DNA from: Procambarus clarkii
Lineage: Eukaryota; Arthropoda; Malacostraca; Decapoda; Cambaridae
Reading direction: 5' to 3'
Assembly (NCBI RefSeq): GCF_040958095.1
Contig: NC_091165.1
Location: 25,529,123-25,593,122 of the forward strand
Length of the DNA: 64,000 bases
Positions 51,716 through 63,745 of this stretch are shown here, piece by piece. The translations under genes and the position numbers were made by a program. The notes below the pieces were generated by a model. That model had not been told where the DNA came from, searched no databases, and worked only from the letters and a program-made list of their open reading frames with translations. The first letter of the stretch is position 1. Every line of letters starts with the position of its first letter.

Positions 51716-54700
51716 ATGGCTACCGAGGCCAACTCTGGGGTTGGCACAGACAATGAGGTTAAGAATAAATTACTGTTTACGCCACAGGAGATCGATCAGA
51801 TTGCCAGGTTCCTTGTGGGTAATCAGAGAAGAGAAAGAGAAAGTTTGATCATCCCCAGAAACTTCACTCCTGTGGTGTTTAAGTCGAGAGAAGAGAAAGC
51901 GGTGGAGGCAGTCTTTGAAAGCTGTCCCTTTAAAGCTATTTTGTCGTTATTTGCAGGTAATATTTGTATTTATGTCTTAGTGAATGTATCAATGAATATC
52001 CTACCTTAAGTCCTTTGGTATTAAGCTAATTGGGTAAGAGGATTTGAAGCAAATCTCAACATAATTTGTTTTATTTAATTAATGGCCATAATCTAAGTAA
52101 ATAATTTATTCGTGTTATGTATGTTATGGTTAATAATTGGTCACCTATCAATGAGAGTATTATCATGTTAAATTACTGCTGCATTATATAGATGCAGGAT
52201 AATGCAGGTTTGCAGTCTAACTTAACATACTCAAGGCCTCAAATACTGATTGGGAACATCAGTACCAGTGGGAGTTTCATATGTTGTAAATTACCTAAAA
52301 CATGCCACCATGGGTTGAGAACTCATGATGGCATGTGCATTTCAAGGCTTAAGTCCTATATCATAATATAATATATTTTTTATATCTGGGAGAAAGATAT
52401 TTGTTCATTAACCAGAGTCTAGAAACAGGTGACTATCTTATACCTGTATCATAAATATGAAAATGCACTGATTGTAAAATAGAAAGCTTGTCATGAAAAC
52501 CCATCTGGATCACAAATATGAAGCTAGATGTAGAATATACACTTTTTCTATTTCATTTGATTTGAAAATGACTCTAGAATCTTAATTAACCTGTAATATT
52601 TGCCATCATGTAAGAGAGAGACCCTTATTATTAGGGTAATTTGTGGAAAAAACCTATTTTAGTATGTTTTATAGTACTGTACATTTATTGAAAGTGATGT
52701 TCACATGGTTGTGTAAGGGGAAAATATATGATTTTATGCATGTAAATATAATATATATGGTTGATAGTGGACCAAAACCGTGTCCCCTATCTTCTGGAAA
52801 ATTGGTAGGTTTCATCTCATTCTGGTTTCCACATTATGAGAGCAGTTTTGTTATTGCTTAGGGCACAGTCCATAAAAAACTTTGTGTATGCTGTATTTAA
52901 ATAAATTGCTGTGTATATACAATATATGATAAAAAGTACTATTGATATGATTTTTCATAAATTTATTCCAATTATGAATACCTCAAACAAAAAATATTAA
53001 TGTAAATATATAAATAAATGATTACTATTCAATTACAGGCTTTGTCCTTGGTGGAGGTATTGGTCTATTTGCAGCCAGTGTAACGCCTTCAATTCCAACA
53101 CCAGACAAACCACAGCCATCTGCTCGGGAGGTAATATTATGTTTAATAAGTGAATTAGTGATTTAAGTTATAGTATATGCTTTGCATACTGTCAATCTCC
53201 TTAGTCTATGCAAATTCAGACTGCCTACATGGCTGAACTGGAACATTAGCCACTGCTTTTTCCAGAAGGCCAAGAAGACCTTGATTAGGATTGTCCCCCA
53301 CATTAATGCAGTTAGTTCAAGCTAACTTCATTAATGTGCAGTTAATTTTTTGAGCTATGAGATATGCTGTAGTTTGTTACCAAGGTTACCTTTCTTGATC
53401 ACCCTAATACAACCAGTTCATTATCTTATTGTTGTTATTGCTACTTGCAGGTCTTGAGAGAGCTAAAAGTTTCAACATTATCTTATGGTAAAAACTTTGC
53501 TGCCATTGGCTTCATGTTTTCAGGAGTCGAGTGTGCAATTGAATCGGTGAGTACTTTACTGTACTGTTGTTTGATTAAAATGTAGAGTAATGTTTGTTAT
53601 ATTGGTCTGGTATCAATTTATTTTATAAAATATTTGCACATATAACCCATGATAATTGTGTTTATGTCATTATGAAAACATAATGAAAAACATGTAGGTT
53701 GAAAGCTCACAAGTTGTTGTTAGGCTGGCAATTGTTCAAAATTTCACAGAACTTTAGTTTGAGCATGATGTGGACCTTTATGACATAAAGGTGCAAAGAT
53801 AATTAGCACCAAGTTTTGGAGATAATCACACTCGTGAAATGTGGGAAAAAGCATCTCACTGTTTATAGATATGATACTCAATAAAACTAGTATATCTTGC
53901 AAAGAGAATGAGTCCCTGGCTTTTGCTGTGGGCCGTGTTCAGTTCGGACATGGGTTGATCGTTCAGACCTCCATCTTATGCTCTGTTCGTTCATAGTTTT
54001 CTGCCACCATTTGTGCTACCAGAGGTGTGCCTTCTGTTCTCTTTGTGCACCATGTTACCTTGCACCAAAGCCCAGCTCAAGTAAATAGGTGGGAAATGAA
54101 GTTCAGCAGAAGACCTAAGGAAAAAAGAAAGCAGTTTTGTTCATCTAAATGTACCTAGTTTTAAATAACTAAGATTTGCTTCAGTGGCAAATCCTTTTGG
54201 GTCATCAAGATTTTTAGACTATGTGATCTGGTTTATCACCATCAATGTGAATTTAGTGTAGCATAGTACAATATTGATATTAATAATAATAGTTTTAAAA
54301 TTTCTGTACAGTAAATTGGCATATTCCCTCTTGAGCTGCTCATTAGTATGTATGGTCAGAAAATACTTCCATATTACTGAATAAGAAAAGAAATTTTATA
54401 ATTTATAGTACATTAATGCCACACAGATATGATACAGAAACCAGTACTGGTATTAGTGTGAAATGAAGTGATTCCAGCAAAAATTCTGTCCAAGAATATA
54501 TACAAATTATTATACATAATCAAGGAATCTAAGACTTTAATATGCAGTATATTGCATTCACTTTAAACTAAGTACAGTATATATCTTAAGACTGTCCATT
54601 TATCTGCATTTTAATACATGCTTCTCAGCATATGTATGGTACTCTTAAGCCTGTAACTTGTAATGTATATGTCTCGGCTTAATTTAGTTCCGAGACACAC

Positions 54701-55436
54701 ACAGCCAGGTTATATTGACATATGGTATATTTATTTCCTATACTGTAGATAGTTTGGGCATTAACATGGAATGTGTGTAATACATACTGTATGGTATAGA
54801 AAATGTTTTATAATTTGTGGATTATATAGTACTTACCTGATAATTTGTTTTACCATAGTAATGTTTGAATTTATTGTATTGATTAGTGAATATATTTGTT
54901 ACTTTAATAATGTTGTTTAATTTGACAGTATCGTGGAAAGACTGACTGGAAGAATGGCACTTATGCAGGTGCTGTAACAGGAGGCGTTCTTGGCCTTAGA
55001 GGTTAGTAATAAGTGCAGCTGGGATACACGATTAGTTAAAAATGCATATAGTTCTATAATATTGTGTAGTTTTGCTAGTGTTTTGCCCTCTCAGATATTT
55101 TCACTCAAATAATCCATAAGGTCAGTTAAGTGAACTTCATCACAGTAATATCCTTATTTTCCATGGAACCTCCCAACAGTCTAATCTGTTTTGATACACT
55201 TGATAACAAAGTTGTTTATATTTTCCGGTTTCATTTTGTAATGATTGTTATACTATAGCTGCAGTAATAGTGATACATTTATGAATATGTTCAATAGTAC
55301 TAGTTCATTTGTTTTAGGTACAGGTTGTTCATGTTTTTCCTTTTTCTTTATTTCAGCGGGTGTTAAAGCTGGTGTTGCTGGTGCCTTTGGCTTTGCAGTG
55401 TTTTCATTTGTAATCGATTACTATATGAGACATTGA
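51716..55436 (+). CDS. TIMM22: TIM22, mitochondrial inner-membrane carrier translocase channel subunit
   Basis: Five exons, 51716-51956, 53039-53130, 53451-53546, 54929-55001 and 55357-55436, join in phase to 193 residues (human 194). GT-AG borders are clean. Hallmarks: ESCPFKA at 68-74, the glycine-rich first helix GFVLGGGIGLF, the block LSYGKNFAAIGFMFSGVECA, then ESYRGKTDWKN, GAVTGGVLGLRAGVKAG and VIDYYMRH. These align throughout with human TIM22. Cys70 and Cys139 correspond to the pair that forms a disulfide in the human protein. TIM22 inserts multi-spanning carriers into the inner membrane. The N-terminal ~60 residues diverge, as usual. A 5' UTR is visible from 51647, right after the gap. 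Confidence 0.97.
53880..54130. other. GC-richer patch in a TIM22 intron, probably an old repeat
   Basis: The composition contrasts with the AT-rich intron (GCCGTGTTCAGTTCGGACAT). It has no clear family. A similar patch follows the gene at 55640-55830. Confidence 0.3.
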
Positions 55437-55517
55437 TTTTGGCCCTAATGGTTTCTAGTCTTAAAATGAAGTGCTTTGCAAAAACATCTTCATATTTACT
55501 CGCAAACATTAGTTTAT

Positions 55518-55523
55518 AATAAA
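55518..55523 (+). terminator. Polyadenylation signal of TIM22
   Basis: AATAAA 82 nt after the stop codon. Confidence 0.6.
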
Positions 55524-57423
55524 TTGCTAACCGCAATATCATGGGTAATAACACTTCATTCAATTGTTAATTAAATTTTTATTCATGATATTATGGTTAT
55601 CAATTTATGTGACTAGAACATGGATCATCTAACACCTTCATGCTCAAGTGGCACCCCCAGGGATGGCCTAAATTTCCAGTTGCATACCAGTGGGGTGTGT
55701 CTGAGATCCTTATTGTGGGTGCTAATGGCCTAGTTGGCAGAACTGCAGGCTGCTGCTTTTATGGTCTATTGTTCAAGGCTCCATTGGTCCAAGTGAATGT
55801 AATTAATTTATAATGATTACCCCTAGTACTGCCCACGGGATGCGTATGGGGTGCATTATAAAGAAAGAAATTGAAAATTTAAAAAATGTGGTGATCCATA
55901 TCTTACTGTTGGAAATTATATCATGATCACTATAATAGGGCTGTGAGTGATGGAAACGAAAGGGGATCAAATTAATATTAATAATTTTTTTAATTAAGTT
56001 CAGGAAATGATCAAAACTGCATCTGTTGCAGTTTGTGAGATTTCTGATATTGTACTTTTAAGTGGCATAAGATAAGCAAAAACCATATGCCTGTAGTAAG
56101 AAAGGGTGCCACTTCAGAGAGCAGCGACATGTAATTATTGAGTGAGGAAAAATGTATAGTTAAGCTATTTACAATGTAAACTATCATTTAAAAAATCATT
56201 TGTATATTATTTATAATAAAAAAATAAGCCGTAATAAGTATTTCTTATTTTGGTTATGTACAGTGTTGAATAAATACAGATTGTAACAGACATGTTCATT
56301 CATAGTTTTAAGTTTCTTGACCTATAAGGAAGGTCGATTATCTTCCCTTCCAACTTTAAAACGACAAATATTCATTAAACTAGTTGCAAAACATTGGTGC
56401 CAAACCTTGGTGTATCTGGTTGTGAGAATGAATGCTTACATTGGTTGCAAAGTTTAAATTAATAGTGGTTATTCCAGTTCTTTATACCGGGTCTTTCTCA
56501 TTGTACTATTTAATGCTTATCTTGGCTTCATTTAAGCAATGGTGCTACCAGTTTGCAAATGGTCAAGAAGTACCACATTTATAAGGTTCTCTTCACACAC
56601 ACCAGGTAGGTTCATACTCCCCTTCAGTGTCACTGGATAGTCGGACAGTTCTCCAGATTATAAGGATGCACAAACTATGTTAAATGTAAAATTATAAACG
56701 AAACGGCAACATGTGCTCGGAACTGAGGTGTGACTGCTTGCCTGTGTACAGCTTGGCTGTAAATGCAGGTGCACGATCAAGTTAAAATCATGATACGTTA
56801 TTTAAAAATATATTTTTTGTGTAATTGTTTTAATGAGTAAAATTAGTTTATGAAAACGGTGTATATTAATGCAACTTTGAGAACTTAAATACTGTCCTGT
56901 ACTGTACAGTATATCATAGATGATATTAAACAAATATTAAATGTTTGACAGGATTGTTCAAATTACTGTAGTATAATCCTGACTGCTTCCATAGGATGTC
57001 AAACTGTTCAATGGTATAATTCAAGAAGTCCATTAATCAGTTTAACAGTCAATGATGCGTTTGACATGTTCATGAGAGACACAGAAGTTATTTGATAATT
57101 TTTTAACTTTTTTTTGTTAATACTGAATATATTTATATAATAGATTTTCTTCTTGGAAATATTATCTTTACAATGAATATTCAAACTAAAAAAAAAAACT
57201 TCATTTGTCATCCAAGGATTTCGGTGCTTAAAAAGAACAATTTATTCAGCAAAATTTAATGAAAAAAATATAAATAACGTTCAAGGTATTATGCAAATCA
57301 TTATGAATTTAAAGATATAAAAATATACAAAAATAGAATATAAAAGATTATATAACAACACTTCCAGAAGATGAATTAGTAGGTATAATGTATCTACATT
57401 ATACGTACAACGTATCATGTATG
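55524..57423. other. AT-rich intergenic DNA after TIM22
   Basis: A GC-richer patch at 55640-55830 may be an old element fragment. AATAAA-like signals also occur near 56268. No gene is seen. Confidence 0.45.
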
Positions 57424-57948
57424 AATCATGAGGGATAATGTACCCTGCTATCATGAGGGATAATGTACCCTATCATGAGAGATAATGTACCCTGCTATCA
57501 TGAGAGATAATGTACCCTATCATGAGAGATAATGTACCCTGCTATCATGAGAGATAATGTACCCTATCATGAGAGATAATGTACCCTGCTATCATGAGAG
57601 ATAATGTACCCTGCTATCATGAGAGATAATGTACCCTATCATGAGAGATAATGTACCCTGCTATCATCAGAGATAATGTACCCTGCTATCATGAGAGATA
57701 ATGTACCCTGCTAGCATGAGGGATAATGTACCCTGCTATCATGAGAGATAATGTACCCTATCATGAGAGATAATGTACCCTGCTATCATGAGAGATAATG
57801 TACCCTGCTATCATAAGGGATAATGTACCCTGCTATCATGAGAGATAATGTACCCTGCTATCATGAGGGATAATGTACCCTGCTATCATGAGAAATAATG
57901 TACCCTGCTATCATGAGAGATAATGTACCCTGTTATCATGAGGGATAA
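57424..57948. repeat. 25/22-bp satellite
   Basis: About 21 units of ATCATGAGAGATAATGTACC plus CTGCT, or CT in the short form. Long and short units alternate in the first half. Confidence 0.97.
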
Positions 57949-58400
57949 TGGTCCCACCCACTGTGGCCCCTCGTCGTGGTCCCACCCGCTGTGGCCCCTC
58001 GTCGTGGTCCCACCCGCTGTGGCCCCTCGTCGTGGTCCCACCCACTGTGGCCCCTCGTCGTGGTCCCACCCGCTGTGGCCCCTCGTCGTGGTCCCACCCG
58101 CTGTGGCCCCTCGTCGTGGTCCCACCCACTGTGGCCCCTCGTCGTGGTCCCACCCGCTGTGGCCCCTCGTCGTGGTCCCACCCGCTGTGGCCCCTCGTCG
58201 TGGTCCAACCCGCTGTGGCCCCTCGTCGTGGTCCCACCCGCTGTGGCCCCTCGTCGTGGTCCCACCCGCTGTGGCCCCTCGTCGTGGTCCCACCCGCTGT
58301 GGCCCCTCGTCGTGGTCCCACCCACTGTGGCCCCTCGTCGTGGTCCCACCCACTGTGGCCCCACGTCTTGGCCCCACCCGCTGTGGCCCCTCCTCTTGGT
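57949..58400. repeat. 28-bp satellite (16 units)
   Basis: GGTCCCACCCGCTGTGGCCC plus CTCGTCGT, with a C/T change in ACCCGCTG or ACCCACTG. It abuts the AT-rich satellite without spacer. Confidence 0.97.
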
Positions 58401-58739
58401 CCCACCCTATTGGAAGCTGCACCACAAAGCCGTGAGAGAGCAGACAAGCAGTGCCAGCAGTCACGTTAGTTAGTATTGGTATTGCGCCGGCACGCAATGA
58501 TGTCTGTCGCGCGCGGTCTGGCTCACTCCCAGCAACATACCGGCGTCAACAGGAGATCGAGAACAAAAGTCGCCTTGTCCTCTCTCTCTTGGACCGGTGT
58601 AGTTGGGTATATATTCTTATGTCTTCTGCCTGTGTCCTTGATAATGTGGTGAAATACGAAAAACTTTCGAAATTTTTGTTTCGAAGAGCTGGATGAGGTC
58701 TTCGAACAGTGATTGTTATATATGTGTATGTGTTTTATG

Positions 58740-58741
<2 letters not shown>
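58401..58741. other. Intergenic, possible retroelement tail
   Basis: CCTTGATAATGTGGTGAAAT followed by ACGAAAAACTTTCGAAAT near 58637-58680 looks like a terminal hairpin of a retroelement. It is not assigned. Confidence 0.3.
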
Positions 58742-58796
<55 letters not shown>

Positions 58797-58851
58797 CTTC
58801 TGTGTTGGCATCGATATGTTCTTGTCTTGTCCTTACTAAGGACAAGACAAG

Positions 58852-58934
<83 letters not shown>

Positions 58935-59014
58935 TGTATATATATATATATATATTGTATATATATATATACTGTATATATATATATATATATATATTGT
59001 ATATATATATATTG

Positions 59015-59082
<68 letters not shown>
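58742..59082. repeat. Long (TA)n tracts around a perfect palindrome
   Basis: TA runs at 58742-58793 and 58856-59082. Between them, 58814-58835 and 58837-58858 are perfect inverse copies (TGTTCTTGTCTTGTCCTTA and its complement) with a one-base centre. Confidence 0.95.
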
Positions 59083-59086
<4 letters not shown>

Positions 59087-59239
59087 ATCATTTACCAATA
59101 TACTTATTTTATTGGCCGTTTTTTGCAATATACTTACTGATTATAATTCTAACTCCTCTTCTAGATGGTACGTGCAGTTTGCATAAGGATTTATCCTCCC
59201 GTTTTATAATTCCCTGTAATTTGTTTATTTAGTTTTTAT

Positions 59240-59312
59240 TTACATATACAAGAGTTCATACATTCTTGTACAGCCACTAACTAGCACGCGTAGCGTTTCC
59301 GGCAAGTCCTTA
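59240..59312 (-). repeat. SINE/retroelement tail (same as 23560-23640, inverted)
   Basis: On the minus strand GGATTAAGGACTTGCCGGAA, ACGCTACGCGTGCTAGTTAG and TGGCTGTACAAGAATGTATG. Confidence 0.75.
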
Positions 59313-59500
59313 ATCCTAATTTTCACACACACACGTTTACTTCTGCATCGTTTATACGAGGAATATTATATTGATGCGTCAGCTACATTGTCACGGTGAG
59401 TCCCAAGTCCCATGTTATTGTTAACAATGTTGTGATATGTTGGGGCAGAAGTGAAGGTCGTCCCCGGAGCGCGTGCGGCCCCAGGTTAACTCTTTGCCAG

Positions 59501-59592
59501 GGAGTTGACAGCCCACCAGTCGTCCCTGGCAAGCGGACCACCAGGACGCACCCACCACCTGTCCGCTCCCGGAAGACATTCTCCTTCCTCCA
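59501..59592 (+). CDS. Candidate exon of an unknown gene
   Basis: The acceptor GGTTAACTCTTTGCCAG and donor CA|GTAAGG flank 92 nt encoding GVDSPPVVPGKRTTRTHPPP and VRSRKTFSFL. It is Pro/Arg-rich and GC-richer than its surroundings. There is no neighbour exon to confirm it and no family is recognised. Confidence 0.3.
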
Positions 59593-59705
59593 GTAAGGTA
59601 TTTATCTCGCTATGGAGAGGAGACACGCAACACTGAAGAATATGCACTCTCATTTGTTCTGCTTCTCTTCCGATATGTTTATCAACGAGGGTTTATTTTG
59701 TGGTC

Positions 59706-59790
59706 AAGTGACACCAGAGTGAATGTGGTCATGTCAGACCAGAGTGAATGTGGTCACGTGACACCAGAGTGAATGTGGTCACATAACACA
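59706..59790. repeat. ~25-bp tandem repeat
   Basis: Three units of GTGACACCAGAGTGAATGTG plus GTCAC or CATGT. Confidence 0.85.
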
Positions 59791-59919
59791 AGAGCACTTC
59801 AGAATCTACCATTGATGACATATCATGTGAATATGTGCTATTACACACTCTGGCGCCTGTAACGTGTGTGTGTGTGTGTGTTGAATTACATCCGCGTATG
59901 TACCAAACCAATTCTATCC

Positions 59920-59992
59920 CGCTCGGGAGTCGAACCCGGGATTCCCGTTTGCGAATCGAGAACGGAGCCAACTGTACTACGAGATCCCATAA
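59920..59992 (-). mobile_element. tRNA-like SINE head (family G)
   Basis: On the minus strand GGATCTCGTAGTACAGTTGG, then CGGGTTCGACTCCCGAGCGG (B-box). The arm pairing is poor and the flanks are repeat-like, so it is not a functional tRNA gene. Confidence 0.65.
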
Positions 59993-60211
59993 ATAATAAC
60001 TGTTTGCCCCTGACCTGCCTTCATTCTGTAACTTGCTTAGTGTAGGTAGTACTGTACTAGCCGTCAGCAAGGCATGGACAATATGGCTCAGGGGGCAGTC
60101 AGGCCCTCAGTGGGGCCGGGGAAACACACAATTGTTCCTTGGGTCGTGGTTTGCAATAATATAATTATTGATACTCGCAACGTTGGGATGAGTTAGCAAT
60201 ACCCTCCTCAC

Positions 60212-60285
60212 TCCGTAGGCCACACCCCGTGGGCCACACCCCGTGGGCTACACCACGTGGGCCACACCACATGGGACCCCACAAC
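60212..60285. repeat. 14-15-bp tandem repeat
   Basis: About five units of GGGCCACACCCCGT, decaying to the right. Confidence 0.85.
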
Positions 60286-60327
60286 AAGGAAGCAGAGCTC
60301 ATGCACGTAAGCGTGTGTTGCCCCCGG

Positions 60328-60411
60328 AGTGGACAGCGACCTTGAGGATGGCGCAGCACTCACCAAGGCCGGGGACACAATAAAATCACTGAGGGCGACC
60401 CTGAGCCTCAA
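60328..60411 (+). CDS. Weak candidate exon
   Basis: An open + strand segment reads VDSDLEDGAALTKAG and DTIKSLRATLSLK before AAG|GTAACA. No strong acceptor precedes it, and the minus strand shows an equally good GTGAGT, so the call is tentative. Confidence 0.2.
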
Positions 60412-61500
60412 GGTAACACCCCTAACTGTATTGCGAGTCTGTCGCTATACATCAGAACCTGAGGGCACAGAGTCCAGTAGGGGATGCTATTGGCAAAATA
60501 GCATCCTAATTTTGTCCACTATCATCCCCGTCAGTGAAGCAACCCGTTCTCGACTCAGGTCCATTACATCCAGCGGTCGACCCCACAGACGCATTCATGA
60601 ATTTGTACATGCTGTTCATTCAAAACAGGAATTTTCTCAAATATAAATTAAAATTATAATATATTAGCATATTGTGCATATATATAGGCATAGGATAGGT
60701 TAGGTGTTTAGGTTCTGTTGGCGATTATTTGTATTTGTAGTACGTGGGTGAAGCATTTACAGCGTTGTGGTTCGAACAAAATTCGTCAGTGAAACACTTG
60801 TTCCGGAAGTGTTCGAACGAAATCAGTTGAGTCGTGTGTAAACCGTTTTTCATTCATAAACAGCGAGTTTGGCGGGTGCATGGAATGGACTTTGGATCTT
60901 TGTTTAGAGGACGGGCTGTATATTTACATAATACTGTGATTAGAGGCAGCAAAGGGTTTGTGAGGACACGAACCCTTTGCTGCTTTACAAGGACACCCAC
61001 AGTGTTTATCAAGGTGGGTGAGTGACCGACGGAGCGAAGGTCAGTACTGTAGCAACAGTCATAGTGAGGGGGGGGGGGAGTGCTCCATCAAGCCTCACAA
61101 CATTCACTCTCACTATTTGTACATTTTAAATTTAAAATTTGCAAAAAGTAAATAAAATACATAATTGTGTGTTAGAACACATATAGCTATTCAGGTCTGC
61201 GTGTAAGAAACGAGTAATGTTATTCTACTTCTTTCGGCGTATGGACACTACTTAATTTTTAATACAAATACCGCCCTAGTATTCCATAGATTTTCCTATA
61301 GTAATTACAAAAATGACCGTTTATCTTTTTTAAAAAGGGTTTAAAATGCGTAACCGCGGATCATAAGGCCATGAAAACCCCTTCCGGGCCTAATGTGTTC
61401 CACTACTTCACTTACGTCACAGATAACCTTTAGTTACATCCATTTCGCTCATTCGGGTATTCAACTTAAGCTTTTGGCTCAAAGCCCAGATATCAGGCAG
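60412..61500. other. Intergenic, mostly unassigned
   Basis: 60770-60865 contains an inverted scrap of the CACGACTCACAACT-type repeat (GTCGTGTGTAAACCG). AGCAAAGGGTTTGTGAGGAC at 60950-60969 is followed by its inverse, a short hairpin. Confidence 0.4.
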
Positions 61501-61672
61501 GCTATAAAACAGCCTATTTCTATCCACTTTGTCGATCTCTAATAATACTGCATGCTGTGACAATGTCTCCACTCTCATTCCTCTACGCTTGTGGACTGTA
61601 GAAATAGCCTAAGCTACGCTATCCCTTTGAGATGTATTTTTTTCTTGTCTCAATAAACATACTTGAACTTGA
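61500..61672 (+). mobile_element. LINE 3' tail ending in ACTTGA repeats
   Basis: ATGCTGTGACAATGTCTCCA, GCTTGTGGACTGTAGAAATA and CTCAATAAACATACTTGAAC, then short TTGAAC repeats, the ending of an RTE-like or related LINE. Confidence 0.6.
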
Positions 61673-62596
61673 ACTTGATTTAGTGCTTTCATACTAGTCT
61701 CGTACTTGAGGTTCCCATCCGGACGTCCGTGAATGTCTGACTCTGGTGTCACTAAGTATTTGTGGAAGTTGTGGCAATCACTCTACCCTTCTCTCAGAAG
61801 AGATTGGATGATGCTAATATAATCATACGAGCGAGATAACAGGAATAATTCTAAAATAATCTACTTGAGATATCAAAGACGCACAAAGCAACAGCACTGG
61901 TAATCAGTTCTCGGGTCTGAATGCTTATCTGTAATTGATCTTCAGTCGCCTTGAACACGATGTACACATGTTGTCTCTTACATAATACAATTTGTATTAA
62001 AATTCATAGTTGCAACGACATAAGATGTCAGAAATGAAATTTTAATTACAAGGATGCTTGGTCGGGGCCGGGCCGCGGGGACATAGAGACCCGGAATCAA
62101 CAACAGGCAGGTAGACCACCATAACACATGTTATTCAGTCTTCCCCCCGAAAATCTGCACTAAAGAATTGTCACTTTTCTAGGGAAGTGGTTGTCTCCTG
62201 TTGTATTTTCATTAATCGAGCATTTGTAATTGGGAAGAGGGTCGTTGGATCAGCAGAAAATTTTGAATAAGAATGTAATAGGCAGTGTGGGAGAGATATT
62301 AGAGGCTTGTCTATTGTGTGGTTGTGTATGTTGGTGCTGCTTTGTTATGATGTGTGTGGAAATGTGTTAGTACTGTTAGTTGGTTAGTGGCGGTTGTTGA
62401 TGGTGGTGCATGAGACAGCCTCATGCACCTCACCCTTGTCCTCTTAGAAAGACAAAGGCAAGCCGCTAACAAGCCGATGTTAGCGATGGCAGCAAACACT
62501 GTTCGGGCTAGAGGAAGGAATGACTCCCTTGTCTCCGCTAGAGGGACTAGGGAGGAGGCAACGTCTTGTTGATGCTATATCTCTCTCTCTCCTCAG
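61673..62596. other. Probable upstream region of the esterase gene, nothing firm
   Basis: A scrap of SINE family B (GGGCCGCGGGGACATAGAGA) lies at 62070-62095. The 5' UTR exon and promoter of the downstream gene were not located. Confidence 0.4.
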
Positions 62597-62610
62597 GCGG
62601 GGTAACGACG

Positions 62611-63567
62611 ATGAGAGTGTCGGCTGTGATGATGCTGCTGGTGGCGGCGGCGGGGGTGATGGGGCAAGAGGCCGACGTCCCGGTGGTGAACACAGAACAA
62701 GGCAGGATCTCTGGCCAGAAGGAACACTCTCTCAAGGGAGCCACCTTCTACTCCTACAAGTCCATCCCCTTCGCCCAGCCTCCTGTTGGAGCCTTGAGAC
62801 TGAAGGTGAGGCACCTGAGGTTATGGTCACCTCATCAGTAAGTGCCACTGATCATATCTGGACTAATGTTATCAGTGATGTATCAACAGGTATTATTTTA
62901 TCTATCATTTATTTTCCTCTCCGAGCTCTAAGTCTTGGACACTAATTTTAACCTGAAAAATAACATCACAGCAGGCTAAAAGTCGGAAAATAATTTGTCC
63001 TTGTTAGTGAAGTCAACTGAGAAGCAATGATGTCTTCTTCAGATGTCGATGAAGCTCTTGCTATTATTTGACTACAGAGGCTTTTTACAAACTATTTTCC
63101 CACAAGTTTTGTATTTAGTGCAATAACAAAATAGAGAATGATAGCTTTTTAGAAAGTACTTCGGCCCTTCACCTTTTGAGTACAATACAGAATGAAGAGA
63201 AACAGTATTAACAAAATACTAAAGGAACTAGACTACTACATACAAAATAGAACAAGCCTCTCGAGATAATAAAACAACTCTGAAAGTAATGAAGCTCTTA
63301 AAAGGATTCACTGTACTGCTCCACGGTCAGATCCCAATATGAGTGTGACAATATAGTGAGGGAACTCTTGCCCTACACACCGCTCCCTACCAACCTGTTT
63401 TTTCTCTTTCTCAGCCACCCGTGGAGGCCCCTAGCTGGGATGGGGTGCGTGACGGCTCGGTCGACCCCCCCAGTTGCATTCAGGTGCCCATCTTCTCATT
63501 GTTTGGCGGCAAGAATGATCTGATTGGCTCGGAAGACTGCCTCTACCTGAATGTGTTCACACCCTCG
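62611..63567 (+). CDS. Secreted type-B carboxylesterase, N-terminal exons (3' incomplete)
   Basis: Two coding exons, 62611-62805 and 63415-63567, join in phase 0. The first exon begins at an acceptor (CTCTCTCCTCAG, 62596) 14 nt before the ATG, so a 5' UTR exon lies upstream. MRVSAVMMLLVAAAGVMG is a signal peptide, with mature QEADVPVVNTEQGRISG. FYSYKSIPFAQPPVGALRLK and PPVEAPSWDGVRDGS are the N-terminal signature of the esterase fold. GSEDCLYLNVFTPS contains the EDCLYLNV family pattern, and its Cys pairs with SCIQ Cys in relatives. The catalytic Ser, Glu/Asp and His lie beyond the window. The family includes juvenile hormone and methyl farnesoate esterases, detoxifying esterases, cholinesterases and neuroligins; these exons cannot tell them apart. 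The donor at 63568 is GTGAGT. Confidence 0.93.
62806..63414 (+). other. First coding intron of the carboxylesterase gene
   Basis: GTGAGG...TTTCTCTTTCTCAG. AT-rich with no repeat family recognised. Confidence 0.7.
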
Positions 63568-63745
63568 GTGAGTCCCTAGTCCAGTCACAGTAACCGTGGT
63601 CGGCCCTGTGTCTGGCGGCTGGCTGTTTGTTGATAGTAATGTGTGTGTACGTGTAATCTGTCACGTATAATACCAGCAGTACTAGGCTGCACCCACGGTC
63701 TCTACCCCTTTCCACACACATTCCCCTCTTATCTCTCCTATCGCG

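Noticed and set aside
57886-58497. Six overlapping frames of 140-200 codons
   Set aside because: All are products of the 28-bp satellite.
59920-59992. Possible tRNA gene on the minus strand
   Set aside because: Acceptor and anticodon arms do not form cleanly; tRNA-like SINE head.
60328-60411. Strong gene claim for an acidic open segment
   Set aside because: No convincing acceptor, and the opposite strand has an equally plausible donor; kept only as a low-confidence feature.
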